Assembly (NCBI RefSeq): GCF_001280515.1 | Contig: NZ_LBIQ01000035.1 | Location: forward strand, 62,001-126,000 | Reading direction: 5' to 3' | Source of the DNA: Mangrovimonas sp. ST2L15 | GTDB taxonomy: Bacteria; Bacteroidota; Bacteroidia; Flavobacteriales; Flavobacteriaceae | Length of the DNA: 64,000 bases | Shown: in pieces, positions 55,254 to 63,765 of the stretch | Layout of the letters: every line of letters begins with the position of its first letter | How positions within the stretch are numbered: the stretch's first letter is position 1 | Program-made: the position numbers and the translations under genes | The notes under the pieces: generated by a model | What the model was told of the DNA's origin: nothing | What the model saw: the letters and a program-made list of their open reading frames with translations, nothing else | Databases searched by the model: none

Positions 55254-55633
55254 GATTTTGACGTTTTGGTTGATAGAGATTCTAGTATTAAAACAAATAG
55301 GACACCTAGGCAATAGGCCAACAGGTCGGACCACTGGAAAGTACTTCCTAAGATGAGTTTGGCTAAATGGGAATCTTGTAGTCCCAAAAAATGATTCTGG
55401 TTGAAGTATTGTAAAGTTTCTATAGCAAATGAAATTACTAATACTAGCAATGCAGCCTTCTTTGGAGTTATGATTAAGAAGCTTTTAAAAAAGCAATACA
55501 TCAAAATGACAATCAAAAAGTCTCCAAAAGTGTGCCTTATAAAACCAGACTTTAGGAAATAGGCGATGAGAGCCTCTGTAATAAAAAGCACCAAAAATGC
55601 CATGAAATATTTTAGGTTGAAAGTGAGGTTCAT
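55250..55633 (-). CDS. DUF2809-like membrane protein
   Basis: 127-residue, four-helix membrane protein. FIRHTFGDFLIVILMYCFFKSF near residues 31-52 and WSDLLAYCLGVLFVLI near the C-terminus match DUF2809 proteins (distant VanZ-like fold). No catalytic role is known. The stop overlaps the next gene start by ATGA. Confidence 0.7.
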   Translation of the reverse strand: MNLTFNLKYFMAFLVLFITEALIAYFLKSGFIRHTFGDFLIVILMYCFFKSFLIITPKKAALLVLVISFAIETLQYFNQNHFLGLQDSHLAKLILGSTFQWSDLLAYCLGVLFVLILESLSTKTSKS

Positions 55634-55684
55634 GTTTTTAGGGAATCTTAGGTGAGTTTTATTATTGAATCTGGATTAAATGAT

Positions 55685-55714
55685 ATCCTCCCCAATGAAT
55701 TCATTAAGGAGGAT
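55685..55714 (-). terminator. Possible hairpin after creD
   Basis: ATCCTCC (55685-55691) and GGAGGAT (55708-55714) form a 7-bp G/C-rich stem enclosing the palindrome ATGAATTCAT. It lies between the creD stop and the DUF2809 start; the downstream T-run is weak, so it may be a processing or partial-termination element. Confidence 0.4.
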
Positions 55715-55721
55715 GATATTA

Positions 55722-57095
55722 TTAATCATGGTTCCAGTCTATTTTTCTAGAAATAAACATAACGGAAGCCAAGATTAAAAATAAGCCTATACTTCCTACT
55801 AATAAAGCATAATTCTCCAATTGGATAATGACATAAATAAAGGTGTAAAGCAAGGTTAAAGATAATCCGATAAAAATTGAAAATTTGGTGGACTTTAAAA
55901 TTGTTTTAGAGTAAAGGGTAATTAAGCCTATGACTGATATGCCTGCTATTAGATATGCCTTTAGAAACGTACTATGTTCCGAAATTGAAATCAATAGGGT
56001 GTAAAACATGGTTAATGCTAATCCAATCATGAGATATTGGAACGGATGAATTGAAATTTTACTTAATGTTTGAATTAAAAAGAAAATTAAAAAGGTTAAT
56101 CCGATAACCAAAAAGCCATATTTTGAAGACCGTTGACTTTTTTGATATTGATCAACTAATACTATAAAGTCAGTGCCAAAAGCAAACTTTTTAAGTACAG
56201 GAACTTTATTCAAATATTCTTGTGAGAAGGGTCTATTGATATGTAGAATTTTCCAATTGGCTTTAAAACCTTGAGGGGTAATCTCTTTGGTTTCGTCATC
56301 TGGTAAATAGTTTCCTGTGAAACTAGGGTTGGCCCAATTGGAGGTCATGGACATTTTGGTGGTTTTGCCCACTGGGATTATTTTTATGCTTTTAGAACCA
56401 TTAAAGTTCATTTCTAACTTAAAAGAGGTTATTAACTCTTTAGAGAAATCTTTTTCGGTTAAGAATGAAGTTTCCAAACCATCTAGAGAACCAGAGTATT
56501 CATTAGAATTGTCTGCAATTGTTTCAAAAGGATAGGGATGGTCATTGATAGAAGCAATGATTTCATTTTTAATACCTTTTAAGTTAGAAGTTTTGATTAG
56601 TAGTTTGGCCTTATCCCAAATAATATCTTCATTTTTTATATCCTTTTTTAATAAATCGATCTGAGAAAATTGGCCGCTAAAAGACATGTTTGTAGTAAAT
56701 ACGGCCGATTCATAATTGTTTCGTTTTAAGGATTTGGAAGTAACCTTGGTGTCTACTGCCAGTTCCTCAGGAAAAATATAGGCATAGTTGATATGGGTTT
56801 GAATTTCTTTAATGTATGTTTTTGTGGGTTCATGATAAGTTTTTGTTTCAGAATAAGTTTTATAAGGCAATTTTACCATGGGACCGTATACCAAAACATC
56901 GCTACCCCATTTATCATTAATTTCATCAACAACTTCATCCTGTCGGTGAGAGCGTTCTAAGATTAGGTTGTCAATAAAAGCTAAAGGGATTAATAAAATT
57001 AAGACTAAAAAACCAACCATAAGCATTCGTGCAGTGATTGAAGTTTTAAACCAGTTTCCAAATTTGTTGCTGTTTTGAGGTGATGAATGTTCCAT
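55722..57095 (-). CDS. creD: Inner membrane protein CreD
   Basis: Cell-envelope integrity/stress protein of the CreD family, 457 residues. One N-terminal membrane helix (about 22-45) is followed by a large periplasmic domain (LAFIDNLILERSHRQDEVVDEINDKWGSD typical of the family, key residues ER, D, W) and about six C-terminal helices (from about residue 320). In gamma-proteobacteria it belongs to the CreBC regulon; here a winged-helix regulator and operator-like palindromes replace that system (see the 57120-57134 site, 25 nt upstream of the ATG). Confidence 0.9.
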   Translation of the reverse strand: MEHSSPQNSNKFGNWFKTSITARMLMVGFLVLILLIPLAFIDNLILERSHRQDEVVDEINDKWGSDVLVYGPMVKLPYKTYSETKTYHEPTKTYIKEIQTHINYAYIFPEELAVDTKVTSKSLKRNNYESAVFTTNMSFSGQFSQIDLLKKDIKNEDIIWDKAKLLIKTSNLKGIKNEIIASINDHPYPFETIADNSNEYSGSLDGLETSFLTEKDFSKELITSFKLEMNFNGSKSIKIIPVGKTTKMSMTSNWANPSFTGNYLPDDETKEITPQGFKANWKILHINRPFSQEYLNKVPVLKKFAFGTDFIVLVDQYQKSQRSSKYGFLVIGLTFLIFFLIQTLSKISIHPFQYLMIGLALTMFYTLLISISEHSTFLKAYLIAGISVIGLITLYSKTILKSTKFSIFIGLSLTLLYTFIYVIIQLENYALLVGSIGLFLILASVMFISRKIDWNHD

Positions 57096-57119
57096 AATGT
57101 TTTTTTAATTGTTAAAGTG

Positions 57120-57134
57120 CTTTGAAATACAAAG
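57120..57134. promoter_or_regulatory. Operator-like palindrome A, upstream of creD
   Basis: CTTTG AAATA CAAAG (57120-57134) is a perfect 5-bp inverted repeat with a 5-nt A-rich spacer. It lies 25 nt upstream of the creD ATG. It recurs as sites B and C before two neighbouring transcription units, which supports one DNA-binding protein, presumably the winged-helix product of 58321-58614. Confidence 0.65.
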
Positions 57135-57156
57135 TGTATAGTTAAAAATTTTTGTT

Positions 57157-57921
57157 TTAGGCAGCCATTTTATCTAAGGCTTTGATATTAGGTTTGTATT
57201 CTGATGGTAAAATGAGCTCTTTTATAAACCAATCGATTCGTAATAATCGGCTCCATTTATAGGCGATTAAAGGTATTTCAATAAATGAATGTTTTCTTAG
57301 GTTCAATTTGGAGCGTACTGGGGTTGGGAGCAACTTAATTTGGACTTCCAATAGTAATTTGTATCTCAACCAACCTAGATGTTTTCGGTATTGGTTGTAA
57401 AGATCTTGTGTGTATACAGCAAATTGAAGATCGGATTCCATATGCTGCAGACGCATTTTTTCAAACTTTTCAAAGGTAGGGGGGAGGTCTTTGATGTTCA
57501 TTCTAGTTCCAACCCTGTTAAATACTTCAAGAACATCTTCTTTTTCCTTCAAACTCAGTTTTCGTTCCAACATTTCATAGGATCTGATAGAGTAATCAAT
57601 CAACATAAAGAGAACATCTTTATAGGCCCAATCTGGAATGTTCATTTGCCGACTGTATTCTACATTCTGATGGATTTTATTAATCATATCTATGGATTGA
57701 TATGCGGTAGACTCATCCGAAAAAACAATATGACGGGCATAAGCAACGGTTGAGAACAAACGACCTAGAGGATCTTTAGGAAGTTTACCAGTATAATAGA
57801 GCCAATCCACTGCTTTATTTAAGGCGAATTCTGCAGATGCTCCAGCGAAGACGAAAAGAATGGTATCACTTTTCCCCCAAATTTCTCGAACGATGGAATT
57901 TTTGTTTACAAAAGGTTTCAT
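57157..57921 (-). CDS. DUF2236/MpaB-like protein
   Basis: 254-residue protein without clear membrane segments, resembling the DUF2236 (latex-clearing/MpaB-type) group in the DPLGRLFSTVAYARHIVFSDESTA region near residues 50-75 (family core D, R, T, G/D). The family includes heme-dependent oxygenases, but I cannot verify the heme-coordinating histidines; HIVFSDE and HMESDL supply candidate histidines. It is 19 nt downstream of the 58275 gene and probably shares its transcript. Confidence 0.6.
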   Translation of the reverse strand: MKPFVNKNSIVREIWGKSDTILFVFAGASAEFALNKAVDWLYYTGKLPKDPLGRLFSTVAYARHIVFSDESTAYQSIDMINKIHQNVEYSRQMNIPDWAYKDVLFMLIDYSIRSYEMLERKLSLKEKEDVLEVFNRVGTRMNIKDLPPTFEKFEKMRLQHMESDLQFAVYTQDLYNQYRKHLGWLRYKLLLEVQIKLLPTPVRSKLNLRKHSFIEIPLIAYKWSRLLRIDWFIKELILPSEYKPNIKALDKMAA

Positions 57922-57939
57922 AGGTAAATTGTTATTTGA

Positions 57940-58275
57940 TTAATGCCACAAACCAACCTGATCAAGGGCGAAAATAAAAGACAACCAACAGGCTACAATA
58001 AAACCCAAAACGGAAACAAATGTCATCAGAAACTTGATTTTAGGTGTTGAAGCTAGGTGGTCAACTAGGAAATAGTATAAAATTCCCGCGGCAATACTGC
58101 CAACTGATACAGTTACTATAGGTACCCACATCCATGATTCTATTTTTCCTACTTTGAAAGAAATTTGTATTAAGAATAGAACTAGAAGTGATGTGGCCAC
58201 AAGCCACGAAATTTTGGTTCGTTTTAATAAGCGTTTGAAATCTAATGCTTTATTGAAGATTAATTTATGTGTCAT
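57940..58275 (-). CDS. Small three-helix membrane protein
   Basis: 111-residue hydrophobic protein with three predicted helices (about 30-50, 58-80, 86-108). No family recognised. The longer frame beginning at 58302 is rejected because it would place the start codon inside palindrome B; the ATG at 58275 leaves the palindrome 15 nt upstream. It is the first gene of a two-gene unit with the MpaB-like gene. Confidence 0.65.
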   Translation of the reverse strand: MTHKLIFNKALDFKRLLKRTKISWLVATSLLVLFLIQISFKVGKIESWMWVPIVTVSVGSIAAGILYYFLVDHLASTPKIKFLMTFVSVLGFIVACWLSFIFALDQVGLWH

Positions 58276-58289
58276 GTTATCTTTTTTTA

Positions 58290-58304
58290 CTTTGAAATTC
58301 AAAG
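58290..58304. promoter_or_regulatory. Operator-like palindrome B
   Basis: CTTTG AAATT CAAAG, flanked to read ACTTTGAAATTCAAAGT, is a perfect inverted repeat 15 nt before the ATG at 58275. It matches site A at 14 of 15 positions and site C at the same half-sites. Confidence 0.7.
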
Positions 58305-58320
58305 TGAATTGATAAAAAAA

Positions 58321-58614
58321 TTATGGTTTGCCTATTAATTTTTCCAAAGCATCTATGTGCTTTTGAAAAGCCTCCCTTCCAGATTTGGTTGTTGAGTATC
58401 TAGTATTTGGCTTTCGACCTATAAACTGCTTTTCAACTTTAATATATCCTTCTTTTTCCAAGGCTTTGGCGTGACTGGCCAAATTGCCATCTGTAGCACC
58501 TAGAAGCTCTTTTAAAGTAGAGAAATCGGCATACTCATTGACCATCAAAACAGACATAATGCCTAGTCTGATGCGGTGGTCAAATGCTTTATTTATATTG
58601 TTTATAATGCTCAA
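58321..58614 (-). CDS. Winged-helix transcriptional regulator
   Basis: 97-residue DNA-binding protein with a MarR/ArsR-like winged-helix fold: FDHRIRLGIMSVLMV, then the recognition helix region TLKELLGATDGNLASHAKALEKEGYI and a beta-wing KQFIGRKPNTRYSTT. No effector domain is present, so it is probably a dimeric one-domain regulator (compare HTH_34/PF13601). It lies downstream of the 59228 gene with a 2-nt gap and is the best candidate to bind the three palindromes, including the one before its own operon (autoregulation). Confidence 0.85.
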   Translation of the reverse strand: MSIINNINKAFDHRIRLGIMSVLMVNEYADFSTLKELLGATDGNLASHAKALEKEGYIKVEKQFIGRKPNTRYSTTKSGREAFQKHIDALEKLIGKP

Positions 58615-58616
58615 AA

Positions 58617-59228
58617 CTATTGTCTGTCATATTTTAGGTACATCACAGTGCCATATACTATGTGCAAAATGCCAAAACCTAATACCCATAACCAAAATCC
58701 AAATCCTGGGTAAATGGCACAAATAAGGCCTAAAACAATTTCACAATATCCTAAATACCTGATATCTCCCAAACTATATTTTGATGCGTTGACCAAAGCC
58801 AAACCATAAAATATCAACATGAGGGCTCCTGTTTGTCCATACTTTTGTTGACTCAATATGGTTAATATGTATATGCCTCCTACAGCCATGGGAATTAAAA
58901 AGTTTATGATCAAGCGTTTTGATGAAGGATCCCACATGCTGGCTCCATTTTTTTTAGCTTTTCTGGTAGTCAAGACTATGGCAGTTACAGCACTTAAAAA
59001 GGCAATCATAAACAAATCGAACATGACCCATCTGAATATTTTTCCATCCAGTAATAGGGTGCCATTACTGTAATTGATGACAAGGTAGTAGGCTATTACC
59101 GCCCCAACTATGGCATAAATACCAGCCATAATACCTGAAAGTCCACTCAGTGAGATAAATCGCGAGGATTTGTTCATGAGGTTTTTGATCTCAGAAATGT
59201 CTTTCAAATAGTCTTTTGATGATTCCAT
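58617..59228 (-). CDS. Multi-spanning membrane protein of unknown function
   Basis: 203-residue protein with about six hydrophobic helices (LSGLSGIMAGIYAIVGAVIAYY, MFDLFMIAFLSAVTAIVL, LIPMAVGGIYILTIL, ALMLIFYGLALV, LVLGLICAIYPGFGFWLWVLGFG) and a short acidic N-terminus. It is not recognised beyond a hypothetical family seen near such regulators in flavobacteria. The ATG at 59228 is preferred over 59249, which would overlap palindrome C. It is co-transcribed with the winged-helix regulator and may be its sensor partner (inference). Confidence 0.65.
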   Translation of the reverse strand: MESSKDYLKDISEIKNLMNKSSRFISLSGLSGIMAGIYAIVGAVIAYYLVINYSNGTLLLDGKIFRWVMFDLFMIAFLSAVTAIVLTTRKAKKNGASMWDPSSKRLIINFLIPMAVGGIYILTILSQQKYGQTGALMLIFYGLALVNASKYSLGDIRYLGYCEIVLGLICAIYPGFGFWLWVLGFGILHIVYGTVMYLKYDRQ

Positions 59229-59236
59229 ATAAAGTA

Positions 59237-59251
59237 CTTTGAAAAACAAAG
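59237..59251. promoter_or_regulatory. Operator-like palindrome C
   Basis: CTTTG AAAAA CAAAG at 59237-59251, perfect inverted repeat 9 nt upstream of the ATG at 59228. It is flanked by a further short AAAGTACTTT palindrome at 59231-59240. Same half-sites and spacing as sites A and B. Confidence 0.7.
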
Positions 59252-59307
59252 TAAGTAATTATATTTCAGTTTTCCAATAGCATATAAAATTTTTCTTGTC
59301 TAAATTT

Positions 59308-60126
59308 TTAGAAGGAAGTAATTGTTTTTCTAATAGCTACCAAGCGGGTAAGCAGGCCTTCCAAATTGTCTAAATGCAACATATTTGCTCCATCGCTTTT
59401 GGCGTTTGCCGGATCAAAATGGGTTTCAATAAATAAGCCATCCACATGATTTACAACAGCAGCTCTTGCTATTGTCTCAATCATATCTGGTCTGCCCCCA
59501 GTAACACCTTTAGTCTGGTTGGGCTGTTGCAAGGAATGTGTAACGTCCATAACTACCGGGGCATAGGTTTTCATAGTTGGAATACCCCTAAAATCAACAA
59601 TCATATCTTGATAGCCAAACATAGTTCCTCGGTCGGTGATCCATGCTTTATCACTGCCCGTATCCTTTACTTTTTGAACGGCATGTTTCATCGCTTCAGG
59701 ACTCATGAATTGTCCCTTTTTAAGGTTGACAACTTTGGCTGTTTCCGCCGCAGCTACCACCAAGTCTGTTTGGCGAACTAAAAAAGCTGGTATTTGAAGG
59801 ACATCCACATATTCAGCAGCCATTTGGGCATCACTATTTTCATGGATATCTGTAATGGTTGGTATATCAAAGGTTTCAGAAACCTTTCTTAAAATTTTCA
59901 AAGCTTTCTCATCACCAATACCTGTAAAACTATCAATACGACTTCTATTTGCTTTCTTAAAGCTACCCTTAAAAACGTAAGGAATCTCAAGCTTGTTGGT
60001 TATTTCAACAATTTTTTCGGCAATTCTTAACGCCATCTCCTCGCCTTCAATGGCGCATGGGCCTGCCAATAAAAAGAAATTGTCGGATTGGGTATGTTTT
60101 ATTTGAGGTATATCAGTAAGTGTCAT
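59308..60126 (-). CDS. kdsA: 3-deoxy-8-phosphooctulonate synthase
   Basis: Condenses PEP with arabinose 5-phosphate to Kdo-8-phosphate for lipopolysaccharide inner core. The 272-residue TIM barrel has LLAGPCAIEGEEMA near residue 20, VFKGSFKKANRSR, the DIHE segment near residue 90, AWITDRGTMFGYQDM and MDVTHSLQQPN, characteristic of KdsA. Its position alone gives no clue to regulation. Confidence 0.95.
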   Translation of the reverse strand: MTLTDIPQIKHTQSDNFFLLAGPCAIEGEEMALRIAEKIVEITNKLEIPYVFKGSFKKANRSRIDSFTGIGDEKALKILRKVSETFDIPTITDIHENSDAQMAAEYVDVLQIPAFLVRQTDLVVAAAETAKVVNLKKGQFMSPEAMKHAVQKVKDTGSDKAWITDRGTMFGYQDMIVDFRGIPTMKTYAPVVMDVTHSLQQPNQTKGVTGGRPDMIETIARAAVVNHVDGLFIETHFDPANAKSDGANMLHLDNLEGLLTRLVAIRKTITSF

Positions 60127-60156
60127 TTGCTTTTATTTAAAGCACAAAGATAGACA

Positions 60157-60516
60157 TTAAAAGCTTTGCCTTAAAGCATTTTTAATCATCCAAACAGCCA
60201 TCACAAAATTGGTCAGGACAAAGAAACCTCCGTAGAAGAAATATTCCTTAAGACCATAAGAAAGGTGTATGACATGTATTTTATCTGAAACATATGCAAT
60301 AATCATGTAGGATGAAAGACAGGCAAATGTGATACCCAATAAAGCATTTAGTTTTTTATTTGGCTTAACCAATTGCCATAAAAAAGGTACCCCTGCTAAA
60401 AGGATGGGATAAGCTATCAATCCTTCAGCTCTATTGATGGAGGTGAACCAAAAGGCAATAACCGTTATATAATAGAGATAGGGGATGAACTTGGCGTATT
60501 TGCTAATTAAATTCAT
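60157..60516 (-). CDS. Small membrane protein of unknown function
   Basis: 119-residue protein with four predicted helices (LYYITVIAFWFT, IAYPILLAGVPFLWQLV, LLGITFACLSSYMIIAYV, YFFYGGFFVLTNFVMAVWMI). No family is recognised. It lies 30 nt upstream of kdsA on the same strand and may be co-transcribed. Confidence 0.6.
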   Translation of the reverse strand: MNLISKYAKFIPYLYYITVIAFWFTSINRAEGLIAYPILLAGVPFLWQLVKPNKKLNALLGITFACLSSYMIIAYVSDKIHVIHLSYGLKEYFFYGGFFVLTNFVMAVWMIKNALRQSF

Positions 60517-60669
60517 AAGGGTTTGTTTAAAGGTTTACATGATTTGGTTGATTAGTAAACACTTTTTATGTGAACGAAATATAACAATCCATATTTTCAA
60601 GGGGAAAGGGTCTAACATATAATTAACTAAAAATTAGTAAATACCTGTCCAAGATGTTAAAATATAGCT

Positions 60670-60677
60670 TACCTTTG
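60670..60677 (+). promoter_or_regulatory. Candidate -7 box for typA
   Basis: TACCTTTG fits TAnnTTTG and ends 24 nt before the typA ATG. The -33 position lacks an exact TTTG. Confidence 0.55.
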
Positions 60678-60701
60678 CGCGCTTAAAACAAGGCTTCACT
60701 T

Positions 60702-62504
60702 ATGGCTAATATGAGAAACATTGCAATTATTGCACACGTAGATCACGGTAAAACAACTTTGGTAGATAAAATTATGTATCACTGTCAACTGTTCCGTGAA
60801 AATGAAAATACCGGGGATTTGATTCTGGATAACAACGACTTGGAGCGTGAAAGAGGAATTACCATTACTTCAAAGAACGTTTCTGTTGTTTACAAAGGAA
60901 CCAAAATCAATATTATTGATACTCCTGGTCACGCCGATTTTGGGGGTGAGGTAGAACGTGTTCTTAACATGGCAGATGGTGTGCTTTTGTTGGTTGATGC
61001 CTTTGAGGGGCCAATGCCACAAACACGTTTTGTTTTGCAAAAAGCCATTAGTCTAGGATTAAAGCCTTGTGTAGTCGTTAATAAGGTTGACAAGGAAAAC
61101 TGTACGCCAGATGAAGTACATGAAGCCGTTTTTGATTTGATGTTTGAATTAGGGGCAGAAGAATGGCAGTTGGATTTCCCAACTGTATATGGATCGGCCA
61201 AGAACAATTGGATGAGTGAAGATTGGAAAAATCAAACCTCAAACATTGAACCGTTGTTAGATATGGTAGTGGAGCATATCCCAGAACCAAAAGTAGATGT
61301 TGAAGGTTCACCGCAAATGTTGATTACTTCTTTGGATTTCTCTTCATTTACAGGACGAATTGCTATTGGTAGACTTCAACGTGGAATTCTTAAAGCGGGA
61401 ATGCCTGTTTCTTTGGTGAAGCGTGATGGAAGTATTGCCAAATCACGTATCAAGGAGCTGTTTACATTTGAAGGTCTTGGAAGACTTAAGGTTGAGGAAG
61501 TGACTGCTGGAGATATTTGTGCTGTGGTTGGTTTGGAAGGTTTTGAAATTGGTGATACGATTGCCGATTTTGAAAATCCTGAAGGATTGAAATCTATTGC
61601 CATAGATGAACCAACAATGAGCATGTTATTCACTATTAATGATTCGCCTTTCTTTGGAAAAGATGGAAAGTTTGTGACCTCTCGTCATATTAAGGATCGT
61701 TTGACTAAGGAATTAGAGAAAAATTTAGCCTTGAGAGTTCAAGAAACAGATAGCGCCGATAAGTTTATGGTTTTCGGACGTGGTGTATTACACTTATCTG
61801 TTTTGATTGAAACTATGAGACGTGAAGGCTACGAACTTCAAATTGGTCAACCGCAGGTAATTATCAAGGAGATTGATGGTGTTAAGTGTGAGCCCGTTGA
61901 AGAAATGACTATTGATTTGCCAGAGGTTGTATCTGGGAAAGCCATCGAATTGGTGACTATGAGAAAAGGGGAGATGCTAAGTATGGAGGCCAAAGGAGAA
62001 CGTATGGTTTGTGAGTTTATCATTCCTTCAAGAGGTATCATTGGTTTGAGAAATCAAATTTTGACAGCTACCGCCGGAGAAGCTATTATGGCGCACAGAT
62101 TTAAGGAATATCAACCAATAAAAGGTGGTATTCCAGAAAGACAAAATGGTTCTTTGGTTTCTATGGAAACAGGTACAGCGATTCCTTATTCTATAGATAA
62201 ACTTCAAGATAGAGGTAAATTCTTTGTTGATCCGGGAGAGGATATTTATGAAGGACAGGTAATAGGAGAGAATTCCCGTCAAGATGATATGGTTGTCAAT
62301 GTGACTAAAACCAAAAAATTAAGTAACGTGCGTAGTTCTGGTGCCGATGATAAGGCTCGAATTGTTCCTGCTATTAAATTTTCATTGGAAGAAGCTTTGG
62401 AATACATTCAGAAAGATGAATATGTAGAGGTGACACCAAACCACTTACGTATTAGAAAAATCCTATTAAAGGATGTTGATAGAAAACGAAGTAAAGCGAT
62501 ATAA
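60702..62504 (+). CDS. typA: Translational GTPase TypA/BipA
   Basis: Ribosome-binding GTPase of the EF-G-like superfamily important in stress and 50S assembly, 600 residues. G1 IIAHVDHGKTTLVDKI (about 8-23), G2 RGITITSK, G3 DTPGHADFGGEVER (about 73-86), G4 NKVD (about 127), then domain II, domain III/V and a BipA-specific C-terminal domain with NHLRIRKILLKD. The length and N-terminal opening match TypA. It has its own terminator. Confidence 0.97.
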   Translation: MANMRNIAIIAHVDHGKTTLVDKIMYHCQLFRENENTGDLILDNNDLERERGITITSKNVSVVYKGTKINIIDTPGHADFGGEVERVLNMADGVLLLVDAFEGPMPQTRFVLQKAISLGLKPCVVVNKVDKENCTPDEVHEAVFDLMFELGAEEWQLDFPTVYGSAKNNWMSEDWKNQTSNIEPLLDMVVEHIPEPKVDVEGSPQMLITSLDFSSFTGRIAIGRLQRGILKAGMPVSLVKRDGSIAKSRIKELFTFEGLGRLKVEEVTAGDICAVVGLEGFEIGDTIADFENPEGLKSIAIDEPTMSMLFTINDSPFFGKDGKFVTSRHIKDRLTKELEKNLALRVQETDSADKFMVFGRGVLHLSVLIETMRREGYELQIGQPQVIIKEIDGVKCEPVEEMTIDLPEVVSGKAIELVTMRKGEMLSMEAKGERMVCEFIIPSRGIIGLRNQILTATAGEAIMAHRFKEYQPIKGGIPERQNGSLVSMETGTAIPYSIDKLQDRGKFFVDPGEDIYEGQVIGENSRQDDMVVNVTKTKKLSNVRSSGADDKARIVPAIKFSLEEALEYIQKDEYVEVTPNHLRIRKILLKDVDRKRSKAI

Positions 62505-62508
62505 ATTT

Positions 62509-62540
62509 AAAAAAGCCAACTCCTTAGAGTTGGCTTTTTT
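62509..62540 (+). terminator. Intrinsic terminator after typA
   Basis: AAAAGCCAACTC and GAGTTGGCTTTT form a 12-bp perfect stem with loop CTTA and T-run. Confidence 0.9.
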
Positions 62541-62781
62541 ATTAAGGACTTCTTCTTTGTTAATTTGAATTCTTAAAAGGGCAATGTCTTATTTTTACGT
62601 TCTAAGTTCTAGAATATTAAGAGAGAAGCTGAAAAATAAAACGAAACGGTATTTGCATTTTTCTAATTTATAACTTGAAAGGGCTTTGTCGAATGCGTAA
62701 AGACAAGGATCTAATTGATCTAAAAACAAAAATGTTGGTCGAAAATAAATATTAACTTTATTTTTACGTTGAATTCTCTAA
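62541..62781. other. Intergenic stretch before the GNAT gene
   Basis: About 240 nt of A/T-rich sequence with no ORF above a few tens of codons, no tRNA and no strong hairpin. It presumably holds the promoter and possible leader of the GNAT/DegT operon. Confidence 0.4.
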
Positions 62782-62874
62782 AAACTAAATTCTATTTTTT
62801 CAGTTGTAATTTATAATTCAAGATTCCAGAAAACATGGGATCAATTCGTTTCGAAAGCAAAAAATAGTACTTTT

Positions 62875-63765
62875 TTGTTTTATCGAGACTTTATGGATTA
62901 TCATCAGGATAGATTTAAAGACCACTCCCTAATGATTTTTAAAGGGGATATTCTAATTGCTCTCCTTCCAGCCAATATTTTGGGTGATGTGCTTTATTCT
63001 CATCAGGGGCTCACCTACGGTGGTTTAATTTACCATCATAAATTAAAGTTTCATCAGGTTTTAGACATATTTGCTTCTGTATTGCAGTATTGTGAAACTA
63101 AAAGAATTAAATTTTTGGAACTTAAAATGCTTCCTCCTATTTATCCTGAATACCCGAATGAAGAACTTTCGTACTTGATGTTTTTATTGGACGCTCAATT
63201 GCTAAGAAGGGATTCTTTATCTGTTCTGAATTTACAGATTCCATATAAATACTCTAAAGATAGAAGAGATGGCATTAAACGAGGTTTTAAAAATGAACTT
63301 CAAATAGTGGAAGATGATGTGTTTGATGACTTTTGGAACACCATACTTATCCCAAACCTGAAAGGAAAACATCAAGCGAAACCGGTGCACACCTTGAATG
63401 AAATAAAGTCCTTAAAGAAAAAATTTCCTGCTCAAATTAAACAGTTCAATGTATACCATAATAATAAATTGGTTGCAGGAACCACTATTTTTATATCGAA
63501 ACTTGTCGCTCATTCTCAGTATATTTCGGGGAATCCAGATAAAAATAGTTTGGGTAGTTTGGACTTTTTACATGATTATTTATTGAAAAACGTATTCCAA
63601 AACAAATCCTATTTTGACTTTGGAATTTCAAATGAAAGTCAAGGAAGACATGTCAACCAAGGTTTGCAATATTGGAAAGAAGGTTTTGGGGCTAGAACCA
63701 TTACTCAGGATTTTTACAGGGTTGATGTGACAAACCATTCTAAACTGAAACAAGTTTTTATATGA
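62875..63765 (+). CDS. GNAT/FemAB-like acyltransferase, 5' end uncertain
   Basis: About 296 residues (longer if the true start is upstream) of a FemAB-like GNAT enzyme, with PANILGDVLYSHQGLTYGGLIY near residue 35, SGNPDKNSLGSLDFLHDYL and FDFGISNESQG near the C-terminus. Such genes occur beside DegT-type aminotransferases in surface-sugar loci. The canonical starts available (TTG at 62875) cut into the domain: an open frame continues upstream to 62782 and encodes the expected family N-terminus (NSRFQKTWDQFVSKAKN), but it has no ATG, GTG or TTG. A rare ATT start or a one-base homopolymer change is implied. Its stop overlaps the next start by ATGA. Confidence 0.8.
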   Translation: MFYRDFMDYHQDRFKDHSLMIFKGDILIALLPANILGDVLYSHQGLTYGGLIYHHKLKFHQVLDIFASVLQYCETKRIKFLELKMLPPIYPEYPNEELSYLMFLLDAQLLRRDSLSVLNLQIPYKYSKDRRDGIKRGFKNELQIVEDDVFDDFWNTILIPNLKGKHQAKPVHTLNEIKSLKKKFPAQIKQFNVYHNNKLVAGTTIFISKLVAHSQYISGNPDKNSLGSLDFLHDYLLKNVFQNKSYFDFGISNESQGRHVNQGLQYWKEGFGARTITQDFYRVDVTNHSKLKQVFI

